Positions 18,929 to 26,898 of a stretch of 50,064 nt of DNA are shown piece after piece. The stretch lies in contig JAFDZI010000048.1 in NCBI GenBank assembly GCA_018266955.1, forward strand, positions 1-50,064. The letters are read 5' to 3'. Source of the stretch: Bacteroidota bacterium. GTDB taxonomy: Bacteria > Bacteroidota > Bacteroidia > Flavobacteriales > Weeksellaceae. The notes beneath the pieces are model-generated. The model was not told the origin of the DNA and searched no databases. It saw only the letters and a list, made by a program, of their open reading frames with translations. How positions within the stretch are numbered: the first letter of the stretch is position 1; each line of letters begins with the position of its first letter. A program made the translations under genes and the position numbers.

Positions 18929-19121
18929 ATGTAGATATTTATTGTTTTTTATTTGTCATATGTAAACCTAACGAAGGGGTTCTACGAAGTCAATCGCCAA
19001 ATCTTCATTCGTGTTTATCTTCATCTTTTTTATTTTTTTAATGGAAATCGATGATGATTAATTGCGTAAAAAAGCAAATTTGTACATGGCGATTTCATAT
19101 AATTGTATTTGTTATTTTAAT

Positions 19122-20627
19122 TTAATCCAAAGTTCTAATTTCAGCAGGAGATTCTTTTCCCACTCGGTCCACCGATCGGATGGCAATGGCTTTTAATTTT
19201 TTATTATTTTTTTGGCTTTCTATAAGCATTGTTGTTGTAGTTGCCTGTAGAATTTCGGTTTCCCATTGGTTATCGTATTTTAAATTCAAAATCCAATAGG
19301 CAATGTTTTGAGATTTTTTTTGTTGCCAGTTCAGTTTAATTTTATTTCCATCGGTTAGGGTATATAAACTAGGTGCAACCGTATTCTCGGATTTTAACCA
19401 AAAGGAAGCAGGAGGTAATGCTTTTTCTTTATATAAGTTTTGTATGGTTTCCAGCATTTCTTTGTTTTTACTAAGTCCTGCAATGCTCCAATGGATGGTG
19501 CCTTTATCTTTAGCATTCAATGCTCTGTCTATTTTTATTTGCTCGCTTATTTCTTTACTTTTATTAACGACATTTTTTATTCCCACGGTGTTAATTCCTG
19601 GAAATAGATGTCTGTTTTTGGTGTTTTCCTGCTGCCACCAATGAAGTAACGCTTCATAATCTTGAGCTCCGCCAATTTTCCAATAAAGTTGTGGTGCAAA
19701 ATAATCCAACCAGCCCTCGTTCAGCCATAGTTTTGCATCGGCATAGAGCTCGTCATATTGTGAAGATCCTGTAATCCCTTCTGGAAATCCTGGTTTCCAA
19801 ATTCCGAAAGGTGAGATCCCGAATTTCACGAAATTTTTTTCTGCTTTAATTTCGGTATAAATTCTTTTCACAAAACGATTGACTTGGTCTCTTCTCCAAT
19901 CGGCTCTGGATAATTGTCCCCCCGATTTTTGATAGGCAGTCCACGATTGATAATCTGGGAAATCAGCACCACCATTATATTCTTTGTATGGGTAAAAGTA
20001 ATCATCAAAATGGATCCCATCTACATCATAGTTTTTTATAATATCTCTTACCACCTTAGAAACATGGTCTTGCGTTGCTGGATCTGCAGGATCAAACCAA
20101 TACATGCCATTTCGTAATTTGACTATTTGATTGGGCATTTTCTTCACCATAGATTGGGCTGTAATCGGCCCGCCAGTGGAATGGGAAGCACGAAAAGGAT
20201 TCATCCAAACATGGAGTTCCATATTTCTTTTGTGGGTTTCTTCTATCCAAAATTCCAAAGGATCGTAAAAAGGAAAAGGCGTTTTTCCAGTTTGACCAGA
20301 CAAAAAATAAGACCAAGGCTCTAGATTGCTTTTGTATAAGGCATCAGCAGAAGGTCTTGCCTGAAATATTACGGCATTGAAGTTGGCAGCTTCCAACATA
20401 TCTAGTAGTTGTAGGGCTTCAGCTTTTTGTTGGGCGACAGTCAAATTATTTTTAGAAGGCCAATTGATATTGGCCACAGTAGAAATCCAAACTCCTCTAA
20501 ATTCCCTATCCACAGTAGGTAGTTTTGCGATGAGTTCTTCAGAGTCTATTTTGTTTAAAGACATTTGAGCTCGGAAAGTAAAACTCAAAAAAATAAAAAG
20601 AAATATATTAATTGATTTCAAATTCAT
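19122..20627 (-). CDS. GHL10 (DUF187) family glycoside hydrolase
   Basis: A 501-residue secreted protein. From the ATG at 20627 it begins MNLKSINIFLFIFLSFTFRAQ, a good signal peptide; the frame extends 12 codons upstream, but that start would bury the signal. The TIM-barrel domain (about 40-390) has EFRGVWISTVANINWPSKN, NAVIFQARPSADALY, LHVWMNPFRAS, DGIHFDDYFYPY and WLDYFAPQLYWKIGG, the hallmark segments of GHL10/DUF187. Related enzymes act on peptidoglycan- or polysaccharide-derived sugars; the substrate here is unknown. The ~100-residue C-terminus looks like a fibronectin III fold. Confidence 0.9.
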   Translation of the reverse strand: MNLKSINIFLFIFLSFTFRAQMSLNKIDSEELIAKLPTVDREFRGVWISTVANINWPSKNNLTVAQQKAEALQLLDMLEAANFNAVIFQARPSADALYKSNLEPWSYFLSGQTGKTPFPFYDPLEFWIEETHKRNMELHVWMNPFRASHSTGGPITAQSMVKKMPNQIVKLRNGMYWFDPADPATQDHVSKVVRDIIKNYDVDGIHFDDYFYPYKEYNGGADFPDYQSWTAYQKSGGQLSRADWRRDQVNRFVKRIYTEIKAEKNFVKFGISPFGIWKPGFPEGITGSSQYDELYADAKLWLNEGWLDYFAPQLYWKIGGAQDYEALLHWWQQENTKNRHLFPGINTVGIKNVVNKSKEISEQIKIDRALNAKDKGTIHWSIAGLSKNKEMLETIQNLYKEKALPPASFWLKSENTVAPSLYTLTDGNKIKLNWQQKKSQNIAYWILNLKYDNQWETEILQATTTTMLIESQKNNKKLKAIAIRSVDRVGKESPAEIRTLD

Positions 20628-20837
20628 GAAAGTAGTTTTAAAGGTAATGATTGATGCTTCCATACAATATTAATAATTTTTGGTTAAATGGAATGAATAA
20701 TTGTGGGATTTAGAGAATTAACACCCGTATTTTTAGGAGTTTTTAGATGGTATAAAGCAACTTGAAAACCTTTCTGTTTCTATCCCAAAAGGTTTAATTT
20801 ACAAATAACGGATAAATTCTTAGTATAAAATAGGCTA

Positions 20838-20894
20838 TTTGAGCATTATTAAATTCAAAAATAATTTTGAAAACCGAAAAAATCTTTATTTTTG
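20838..20894 (+). promoter_or_regulatory. Two overlapping promoters of the DUF5686 gene
   Basis: TTTG (20838-20841), 20 bases, TAATTTTG (20862-20869), 17 bases, TATTTTTG (20887-20894). The TTTG of the first -7 box is spaced correctly to be the -33 box of the second. The remaining gap back to 20628 shows nothing else. Confidence 0.55.
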
Positions 20895-20912
20895 GTATAT
20901 TAATCATTTGTT

Positions 20913-23375
20913 ATGACGCAACTAAAAACCTTTTTATTTCTTCTTTTTTTTCCTTTTTATTTTCACGCACAATATACAATACAAGTATTAGAACAAGAGA
21001 AAAAAAAGCCTATCTCCGGAGCAAACATCTATTGTAACCAAAAAATGCTAGGAACCACGGACGAAAGTGGTAATCTACAATTGACAACTAAATGTGCTCA
21101 ATTGAAAATAAAAGCCAAAGGGTACTATGACGAGGAAGTGCTGGTGGAAAAGAAAATGAAAGTCTATCTAAGTCCTGAAGATCCTAAAACTAAAGGGATA
21201 GAAATGGTGGTAATTGCGGACAAAAGTGACCCTCGTGCTTTGGCGATTCTAAAAAAAGTAAATGAACGCTTTGATGATAATTCACCAAAATCTTTACCAT
21301 CCTATTCTTATAAATCCTACGAAAAAATATCTGTAGATTTCGACCAAGACAGTATTGCTTCTTTCAATCAATACACCAATAAACGGCTGGACTCTCTGAA
21401 AAATGTGAAAAACACAAAAATTAAAACAGAAAAGACCAAAAAAGATTCGTTGGAAGAAATGAATTTTTTGCGCCTCATGCAAGGAAGCAAGCTTTTTATG
21501 TGGGAAAGAGCCATGGAATTTTTATGGGATAAAAATAAAGGCGAAAAGTCTTTGGTTTTGGATAATCGTGTAGCGGGATTACACCAACCATTCTACGAAA
21601 TGCTAACCCTGAGAAGCAATAGAAATAAAATTCCTAGAGAAATAAAAGAAGAAAACAGAAAACTATACCGATTCTTTTTGACGGATTCTGCCGAAATTGA
21701 TGGAAGAAAAACTTGGATTATTCGTTTCAGACCTGCAGGTAGTAAATCTCAAACCACCAGAAGAAAATTTACTGGAATACTCTATATAGACCAAGCAACC
21801 TATGCAGTAAAGAAAATTGAACATAATTCTAAAGTGAAAAACGAAGGCTATATTGCCAGTGTATGGGCTCCATTTGAAGGGAAATGGTTTTTGAAATCTG
21901 AAAATTTAAAAATCAAAATGGGCAAAACTTCTTTTGATGACAGACCAAAAACACATACAACTCCGAATAAAACAGAAGACTCCTTAGTTGTTTCCAAAAA
22001 AAAGCAAGAATTTGGCAATTATATCTATATGAAGTCTAATTATTTCGATTTTCAAAGCCCTATTACCAAACGAGATCAAGATTTTGAAGGCTATAGTTTA
22101 GAGGTAAAAAATACCGATGGATCGCTTTTGGATAAATACAGAACCGATACATTGAGCTACAGAGAAAGAAACACTTACGATAAAATTGACAGCATTGGGA
22201 AAAAGTATAAAATAGACCAAAAAGTAGGTCTTCTTTCCGGAGCAGTACGAGGAAAATTACGATTGGGAATGTTCAATTTTGATATTCCACAATTATTAAA
22301 ATTCAATGGCTATGAAGGTTTTAGAGCAACATTGGCAGTTAAATTTAACGAAAGATTGAACAAATATATTTCTCCTGATTTTTATGTAGGCTATGGTTTC
22401 AAAGACCAACAATGGAAATATGGCATTGGGGTAGATGTAAAAACCAGTCTCCAAAGAAATGCATTTTTCCGTGCTGAATATTTTGATGATGTAATAGCCG
22501 CCAGTAGATTTAACGAATATCAATGGAATATGCGTATGGGATTGATGAACTCCGAAGTCGATTTAAATAACGATAAGTTTTTCCACTTCAAAGGTTTCAA
22601 ATTTGCCTACGAATACGATCTAACCAACGCACTTACAATCAATACATCTATTAAAAAGCAATCCGAAAACGCCTTGTTTGCGTATAATTTCAATGGCATT
22701 GGTAGCCAGTTCAACAATGTGGCTTCTATGATAACGCTTAAATATTCACCCAATGCAAAAAATATTATGACTCCTTCCGGCAAGTTTACATTTGAGGAAA
22801 ACTATCCCGACTTTATCATGAATTACGAACAAGGCTGGAAGGCTTTTGGAGGCGATTTACACTACAGCCGATGGGACTTTTTGGCAGTACATCATTTCAA
22901 AACAAAAATCGGCGTATCCGGAATTAGGCTCTACGGTGGAATAACACAAGGCGATACTCCTATTTGGCATCATTTTATGATGAATGGTTTGGGGCATGGT
23001 AAAAACCAATTGAATTATAATTTAACTTCTTATTTAGGATTTGCGACCATGCAAGGCGGGAAATATTTCAACGATCGATTTGTTGGGACTTATATCACCC
23101 ACAGAATTCCTTGGTATTTTACAACTTTTGGCAAAAATATTTCCAGTTTTGATGTGGTTTATCGTGGGATTATTGGCGATATGAAAAATAAAGACCTCCA
23201 TCAATTCGAGTTTCAAAAACTCAATCATTTATACCAAGAAGTTGGTGTTGAATGGAATAATTTTATGTCCACACAATTTAATGTTGGTTTCTTCTATAGA
23301 GTGGGGCACTACGCTAATACAAATTTTAATGATAACTTTGCCTTACAATTAAAATTTAAATTTCTAGGATTTTAA
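20913..23375 (+). CDS. DUF5686 family outer-membrane protein with carboxypeptidase-regulatory-like domain
   Basis: An 820-residue protein with a signal peptide (about 1-19, ending FHA). Residues ~22-95 form a carboxypeptidase D regulatory-like beta-sandwich (KKPISGANIYCNQKMLGTTDESGNLQL), as in many Bacteroidota outer-membrane proteins. The remainder matches the DUF5686 plan: a helical and beta N-terminal half, then a C-terminal half rich in aromatic, alternating beta strands ending NFALQLKFKFLGF, a typical barrel end. I infer an outer-membrane beta-barrel. Its cargo or role is unknown. It stands alone behind tandem promoters. Confidence 0.88.
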   Translation: MTQLKTFLFLLFFPFYFHAQYTIQVLEQEKKKPISGANIYCNQKMLGTTDESGNLQLTTKCAQLKIKAKGYYDEEVLVEKKMKVYLSPEDPKTKGIEMVVIADKSDPRALAILKKVNERFDDNSPKSLPSYSYKSYEKISVDFDQDSIASFNQYTNKRLDSLKNVKNTKIKTEKTKKDSLEEMNFLRLMQGSKLFMWERAMEFLWDKNKGEKSLVLDNRVAGLHQPFYEMLTLRSNRNKIPREIKEENRKLYRFFLTDSAEIDGRKTWIIRFRPAGSKSQTTRRKFTGILYIDQATYAVKKIEHNSKVKNEGYIASVWAPFEGKWFLKSENLKIKMGKTSFDDRPKTHTTPNKTEDSLVVSKKKQEFGNYIYMKSNYFDFQSPITKRDQDFEGYSLEVKNTDGSLLDKYRTDTLSYRERNTYDKIDSIGKKYKIDQKVGLLSGAVRGKLRLGMFNFDIPQLLKFNGYEGFRATLAVKFNERLNKYISPDFYVGYGFKDQQWKYGIGVDVKTSLQRNAFFRAEYFDDVIAASRFNEYQWNMRMGLMNSEVDLNNDKFFHFKGFKFAYEYDLTNALTINTSIKKQSENALFAYNFNGIGSQFNNVASMITLKYSPNAKNIMTPSGKFTFEENYPDFIMNYEQGWKAFGGDLHYSRWDFLAVHHFKTKIGVSGIRLYGGITQGDTPIWHHFMMNGLGHGKNQLNYNLTSYLGFATMQGGKYFNDRFVGTYITHRIPWYFTTFGKNISSFDVVYRGIIGDMKNKDLHQFEFQKLNHLYQEVGVEWNNFMSTQFNVGFFYRVGHYANTNFNDNFALQLKFKFLGF

Positions 23376-23463
23376 AAATCCATGAAGAAAAAGTAGATAC
23401 TAACTTTTAAAATTTACCAATCAAAAAAACAAGCGATATCCTTACAAAAATAAATAGTACACA

Positions 23464-23697
23464 ATGAAAACCATAGAAATTAAAGCCAAAGATTTTTTTG
23501 AATTTTTAAAATTAAAAGATACTTCCATGTGGGAGATTTTCTCACAAATGATTGATGGCGAAGAAAAAGAAATTATTTTCCTTGACGAAGAAAAAGTTTT
23601 ATTTGCCTATCGTTTGCCCAAAAATATAGAGCAATTAGAAAGCGACAGGAAAATATTTGCCAAAGAATATGCAGAGAAAATGGCCAACCTCAATTAA
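23464..23697 (+). CDS. Small hypothetical protein
   Basis: A 77-residue acidic, probably soluble protein beginning MKTIEIKAKDFFEFLKLKD and ending in a charged helix. It has no signal peptide or membrane helix, and I do not recognise the family. A short, strand-then-helix layout (EKEIIFLDEEKVLFAYRLP in the middle) recalls antitoxin-like or regulatory small proteins, but no toxin gene is next to it. It ends before a perfect palindrome. Support is ATG start, good codon use and no competing frame. Confidence 0.6.
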   Translation: MKTIEIKAKDFFEFLKLKDTSMWEIFSQMIDGEEKEIIFLDEEKVLFAYRLPKNIEQLESDRKIFAKEYAEKMANLN

Positions 23698-23706
23698 ACT
23701 GCTAAT

Positions 23707-23743
23707 AAAGAGAAAAGAGAAAAGTCTTTTCTCTTTTCTCTTT
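23707..23743. terminator. Perfect 18-bp homopurine-homopyrimidine palindrome
   Basis: AAAGAGAAAAGAGAAAAG, a single T, then its exact complement. It lies between convergent genes that stop at 23697 and 23770 and probably acts as a terminator, though the flanking T-runs are interrupted by C. Confidence 0.55.
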
Positions 23744-23791
23744 ATTCTTTATTCTATATTCTTTTCTCTTTATTCTATATTCTTTTCTCTT
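23733..23791. repeat. Short tandem repeat, 21-base unit
   Basis: The unit CTTTTCTCTTTATTCTATATT is present complete at 23761-23781, with a 7-base insertion at 23733-23760, and partially from 23782. It overlaps the last codons and stop of mnmD and the right arm of the neighbouring palindrome. Confidence 0.75.
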
Positions 23792-24459
23792 TTCCAAGCA
23801 ATCAGCATTTCTCGTTTTCCGGGTGGCCCAGGTCTTTTCTCAACTTTCATGCCCAATTCCATCAAAATTCGTCGAACCGATCCTTTAGAAGAGTAAGTAG
23901 TGAGCAAAGCGTTGGTATTCATTTTATGATACACCATTTCAAAGAGAGGTTTTTCCCATAAATCTGGTTGAACTCTCGCACCGAAACAATCATAATAAAC
24001 CAAATCTATAGGTGGTAAAGTCAAACTTTTTAAATCATAAAAATCGCATTGTATTTTTTTTAGATTAAACCCTTGGATAATTTCACCTAATTTTTCCCAC
24101 TCAATTCGATGAATTTTTTCCCCAATTAATGTTAAATTTTGTTCACAAAAAAGAGAGGCATAGTCCAAATCGGCAACTTCACTCTCATTTATGGGATATT
24201 TTTCTAAACTAAAGTAATTAATGACATGATTTTTGTTGGTTTTTAAATATTCATTAATTGTTACTAAAACATTTAAACCTGTTCCGAAACCTAGTTCTAA
24301 AATATTAATTTCATTTTTATTTACTAGGTTTAGTCCATTTTTAATAAATACATGCTCAGCTTCTTGTAACGCCCCATGATGGGAATGATAACATTCGTCC
24401 AAATCATTAATATACAGTGTTTTACTACCGTCACTAGTGGTTTTTATTTCTCTTTTCAA
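23770..24459 (-). CDS. mnmD: tRNA mnm5s2U biosynthesis methyltransferase MnmD
   Basis: A 229-residue SAM-dependent methyltransferase equivalent to the N-terminal domain of MnmC, which finishes the 5-methylaminomethyl-2-thiouridine at tRNA wobble position 34. Signatures are YINDLDECYHSHHGALQEAEHVFIKNGL (given in two parts: YINDLDECYHS, HGALQEAEHVFIK), the SAM motif ILELGFGTGLN, and IDLVYYDCFGARVQPDLW with the family's D-x-F-x-P-like loop. The C-terminus has RPGPPGKREMLIAW. Both possible starts are TTG; 24459 (giving MKREIKTT) is preferred over 24474 because it fits the family N-terminus and a TACTTTTG box lies at 24479-24472. The last codons lie in a tandem repeat. Confidence 0.88.
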   Translation of the reverse strand: MKREIKTTSDGSKTLYINDLDECYHSHHGALQEAEHVFIKNGLNLVNKNEINILELGFGTGLNVLVTINEYLKTNKNHVINYFSLEKYPINESEVADLDYASLFCEQNLTLIGEKIHRIEWEKLGEIIQGFNLKKIQCDFYDLKSLTLPPIDLVYYDCFGARVQPDLWEKPLFEMVYHKMNTNALLTTYSSKGSVRRILMELGMKVEKRPGPPGKREMLIAWKREKNIE

Positions 24460-24487
24460 TGCTTTTTTTTCCAAAAGTACAGGAAAA

Positions 24488-24518
24488 TTTTGATAATAAA
24501 AAAATTATGTTAAATTTG
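24488..24518 (+). promoter_or_regulatory. Promoter of ilvE
   Basis: TTTTG (24488-24492), 18 bases, TAAATTTG (24511-24518), 25 bases before the ATG. Full match to the Bacteroidota pattern. Confidence 0.7.
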
Positions 24519-24543
24519 TTGAATACCATTTAAAATTTACAAA

Positions 24544-25605
24544 ATGATAATTCAAAAAACGACCAACCCTCGAATTTCAACATTTGATCCGAAGAATTTT
24601 ACATTCGGAAGCGCATTTATAGATCACATGATTATCTGCGAATATGAAGACGGAAAATGGGGGGAACCGAAATTGATGCCTTATGGTCCACTTCCTTTTA
24701 CTCCAGCAATGATGGGGGTAAACTATGGACAAGCTTGCTTCGAAGGTATGAAAGCCTACAAAGACGAAGCCGGAGATGTATTTTTATTTAGAGCTCAAAA
24801 AAACTTTGAAAGATTCAATAAATCAGCCAAAAGATTAGCTATTCCAGAAGTTCCGGAAGAGGTGTTCATTGGAGGGTTGAAAGCTTTAGTGGACATGGAC
24901 AGAGAGTGGGTTCCTTCCGGAATTGGAAATTCTTTGTACATCAGACCATTGGTTTTTGCTACAGAAGAAGCTTTGAAAGCTAGAATTTCTTCTAAATATA
25001 TGTTTGCTATTGTAGCCACTCCTGCAAAAAATTATTATTCTGAACCTGTTTCTGTGAAAATTTCTGATCATTATTCCAGAGCAGCTAACGGTGGAGTAGG
25101 TTCTGCCAAAGCAGCCGGTAACTACGCAGCTTCCTTTTATCCAACCAAATTAGCCAACGAAGAAGGCTACGAACAAATTATTTGGACCGACGATGCTACT
25201 CACGAATATTTTGAAGAAAGTGGAACCATGAATGTGTTTGTAAGAATTAACGATACCATTTATACCCCACCTACTTCAGAAAAAATATTGGATGGTGTAA
25301 CCAGAGATAGCTTTATACAATTGGCACAACACAAAGGAATTGAAGTAAAAGTAGAACCTGTTGCTGTAGAAATGGTCATCAATGCACACAAAGATGGTAG
25401 CTTAAAAGAAGTTTGGGGCGTTGGTACGGCTGTAGTTACTTCTGCATTCAAAGCACTTGGATACAAAGGAGAAAAATTGGAACTCCCAATTTTAGCCAAA
25501 GAAGACAGCTTTGCACTTACACTTCAGGATGAGCTTGTAAATATCCAAAACAACAAAGCCGAAGACCCATTCGGATGGAGAATTTTGGTAGAAAAGCAAT
25601 TCTAA
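24544..25605 (+). CDS. ilvE: Branched-chain amino acid aminotransferase
   Basis: A 353-residue PLP-dependent fold-type IV aminotransferase, carrying out the last step of leucine, isoleucine and valine synthesis or the first step of breakdown. Motifs are YGQACFEGMKAY, LFRAQKNFERFNKSAKRL, LYIRPLVFATE and GGVGSAKAAGNYAAS with the PLP-binding lysine. EQIIWTD and EESGTMNVFV follow, then TPPTSEKILDGVTRDS. Length (about 355) is that of the long bacterial/eukaryotic-like group. No other ilv or leu gene is in the window. Promoter and terminator make it monocistronic. Confidence 0.95.
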   Translation: MIIQKTTNPRISTFDPKNFTFGSAFIDHMIICEYEDGKWGEPKLMPYGPLPFTPAMMGVNYGQACFEGMKAYKDEAGDVFLFRAQKNFERFNKSAKRLAIPEVPEEVFIGGLKALVDMDREWVPSGIGNSLYIRPLVFATEEALKARISSKYMFAIVATPAKNYYSEPVSVKISDHYSRAANGGVGSAKAAGNYAASFYPTKLANEEGYEQIIWTDDATHEYFEESGTMNVFVRINDTIYTPPTSEKILDGVTRDSFIQLAQHKGIEVKVEPVAVEMVINAHKDGSLKEVWGVGTAVVTSAFKALGYKGEKLELPILAKEDSFALTLQDELVNIQNNKAEDPFGWRILVEKQF

Positions 25606-25637
25606 CATTTTTTTTAAATAGAAGTATATAGAATACA

Positions 25638-25668
25638 CAAGTCCGTAGATTTTCGGACTTGCTGTTTT
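25638..25668 (+). terminator. Terminator after ilvE
   Basis: CAAGTCCG pairs with CGGACTTG across an 8-base loop, followed by CTGTTTT. Confidence 0.65.
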
Positions 25669-25720
25669 GATAGAATAATTGATTTTCCGTATTATTGCAT
25701 TTCTTTAACAGTGAAATCAA

Positions 25721-26833
25721 ATGAAATTTAACCCTAAAATAGCATTAATTGCAGCGGGATTCTCGTTGTTTAGTTGCGCCCCAATTTATAAAAAAATGAA
25801 TATAGACAAAGAAATCTACAATGGTTTACAAGATGGTTTGTATGCCAATTTGCAAACGACCAAAGGAAACATGGTGGTAAAATTCGAAGATAAAAAATCT
25901 CCGGTTACCGTAGCTAACTTTATCGGATTGGCTGAAGGAAAAATAGAAAATACCTCCAAAGCAAAAGGAATTCCTTTTTATGACGGAACCATCTTCCACA
26001 GAATCATCAAAAACTTTATGATTCAAGGAGGAGATCCTAAAGGAACAGGAATGGGAGACCCTGGATATAAATTCGATGATGAGAAAAACGACCTAAAGCA
26101 CACCGGAAAAGGAATCTTATCTATGGCCAATTCTGGTCCCAATACCAACGGATCTCAGTTCTTTATTACCGAAGTACCCACTCCTTGGCTAGACGGAAAA
26201 CACACTATTTTTGGAGAAATTGTTGTGGGCAAAGATTTAGTTGATGTTATCGCCAATGTAGAAACCGGTGCTCAAGACAAACCAAAAACCGATGTGGTAC
26301 TTGAGAAAGTAACCATCTTCTCCAAAGGAGATGCCTATAAAGATTATGATGCTGCCAACGTATTTATTGAAGGGAAAGAAAAAATAAAAGAAAATAATCA
26401 GGTTTATTTGACTAAAGAAGCTGAAGAGAAAAAAAGAAAAGAAGAAGAATTTGCTGCCCAACAACAAAAGTTGGTGGACGATTTAAAAAGCGGAATGCAA
26501 AAAACCGAATCTGGACTTTATTACAAAATAACCAAAACAACCGAGGGCAAATTACCAACCAAAGGGAGTACCGTTTCTGTACACTATGCTGGTAAATTGG
26601 TGAACGGTCAGGAATTTGATAATTCATTTAAAAGAGGCGAACCAATTGAAATCCCCATTGGATTAGGTCATGTAATTAAAGGTTGGGACGAAGGAATTAT
26701 GCTTCTAAAAGAAGGAGAAGCTGCAACTTTCCTCATCCCTGCAGATTTGGGCTACGGAGCTAGAGGTGCAGGTGGAGTGATCCCACCCAATGCTTGGCTT
26801 ATTTTCGATGTAGAATTAGTAAAAGTAAAATAA
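25721..26833 (+). CDS. Peptidyl-prolyl isomerase lipoprotein with cyclophilin and FKBP domains
   Basis: A 370-residue envelope protein with a lipoprotein signal (SLFSC|APIYK, Cys at about 19). Residues ~40-205 are a cyclophilin domain (FYDGTIFHRIIKNFMIQGGD, SMANSGPNTNGSQFFIT, WLDGKHTIFG). A charged, coiled-coil-like linker (about 215-260, rich in K, E and Q) leads to an FKBP domain (about 262-370: VSVHYAGKLVNGQEFDNSF, GHVIKGWDEGIMLLKEGE, GYGARGAGGVIPPNAWLIFD). Both halves keep the residues expected for activity, so the protein should carry two proline isomerase sites of different folds, probably for folding envelope proteins. Confidence 0.93.
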   Translation: MKFNPKIALIAAGFSLFSCAPIYKKMNIDKEIYNGLQDGLYANLQTTKGNMVVKFEDKKSPVTVANFIGLAEGKIENTSKAKGIPFYDGTIFHRIIKNFMIQGGDPKGTGMGDPGYKFDDEKNDLKHTGKGILSMANSGPNTNGSQFFITEVPTPWLDGKHTIFGEIVVGKDLVDVIANVETGAQDKPKTDVVLEKVTIFSKGDAYKDYDAANVFIEGKEKIKENNQVYLTKEAEEKKRKEEEFAAQQQKLVDDLKSGMQKTESGLYYKITKTTEGKLPTKGSTVSVHYAGKLVNGQEFDNSFKRGEPIEIPIGLGHVIKGWDEGIMLLKEGEAATFLIPADLGYGARGAGGVIPPNAWLIFDVELVKVK

Positions 26834-26837
26834 ATTG

Positions 26838-26861
26838 AATCCGGGTAATCCCGGATTTTTT
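26838..26861 (+). terminator. Terminator after the peptidyl-prolyl isomerase
   Basis: A perfect 8-bp stem AATCCGGG/CCCGGATT with loop TAAT and a T run. Confidence 0.85.
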
Positions 26862-26898
26862 ATTCTTTTTGCCTTATGAAAATTTGTATTTTTACCCC

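Noticed and set aside
23733..23791. CRISPR-like array
   Set aside because: The repeated units are contiguous, low in complexity and have no spacers; no cas genes are present.
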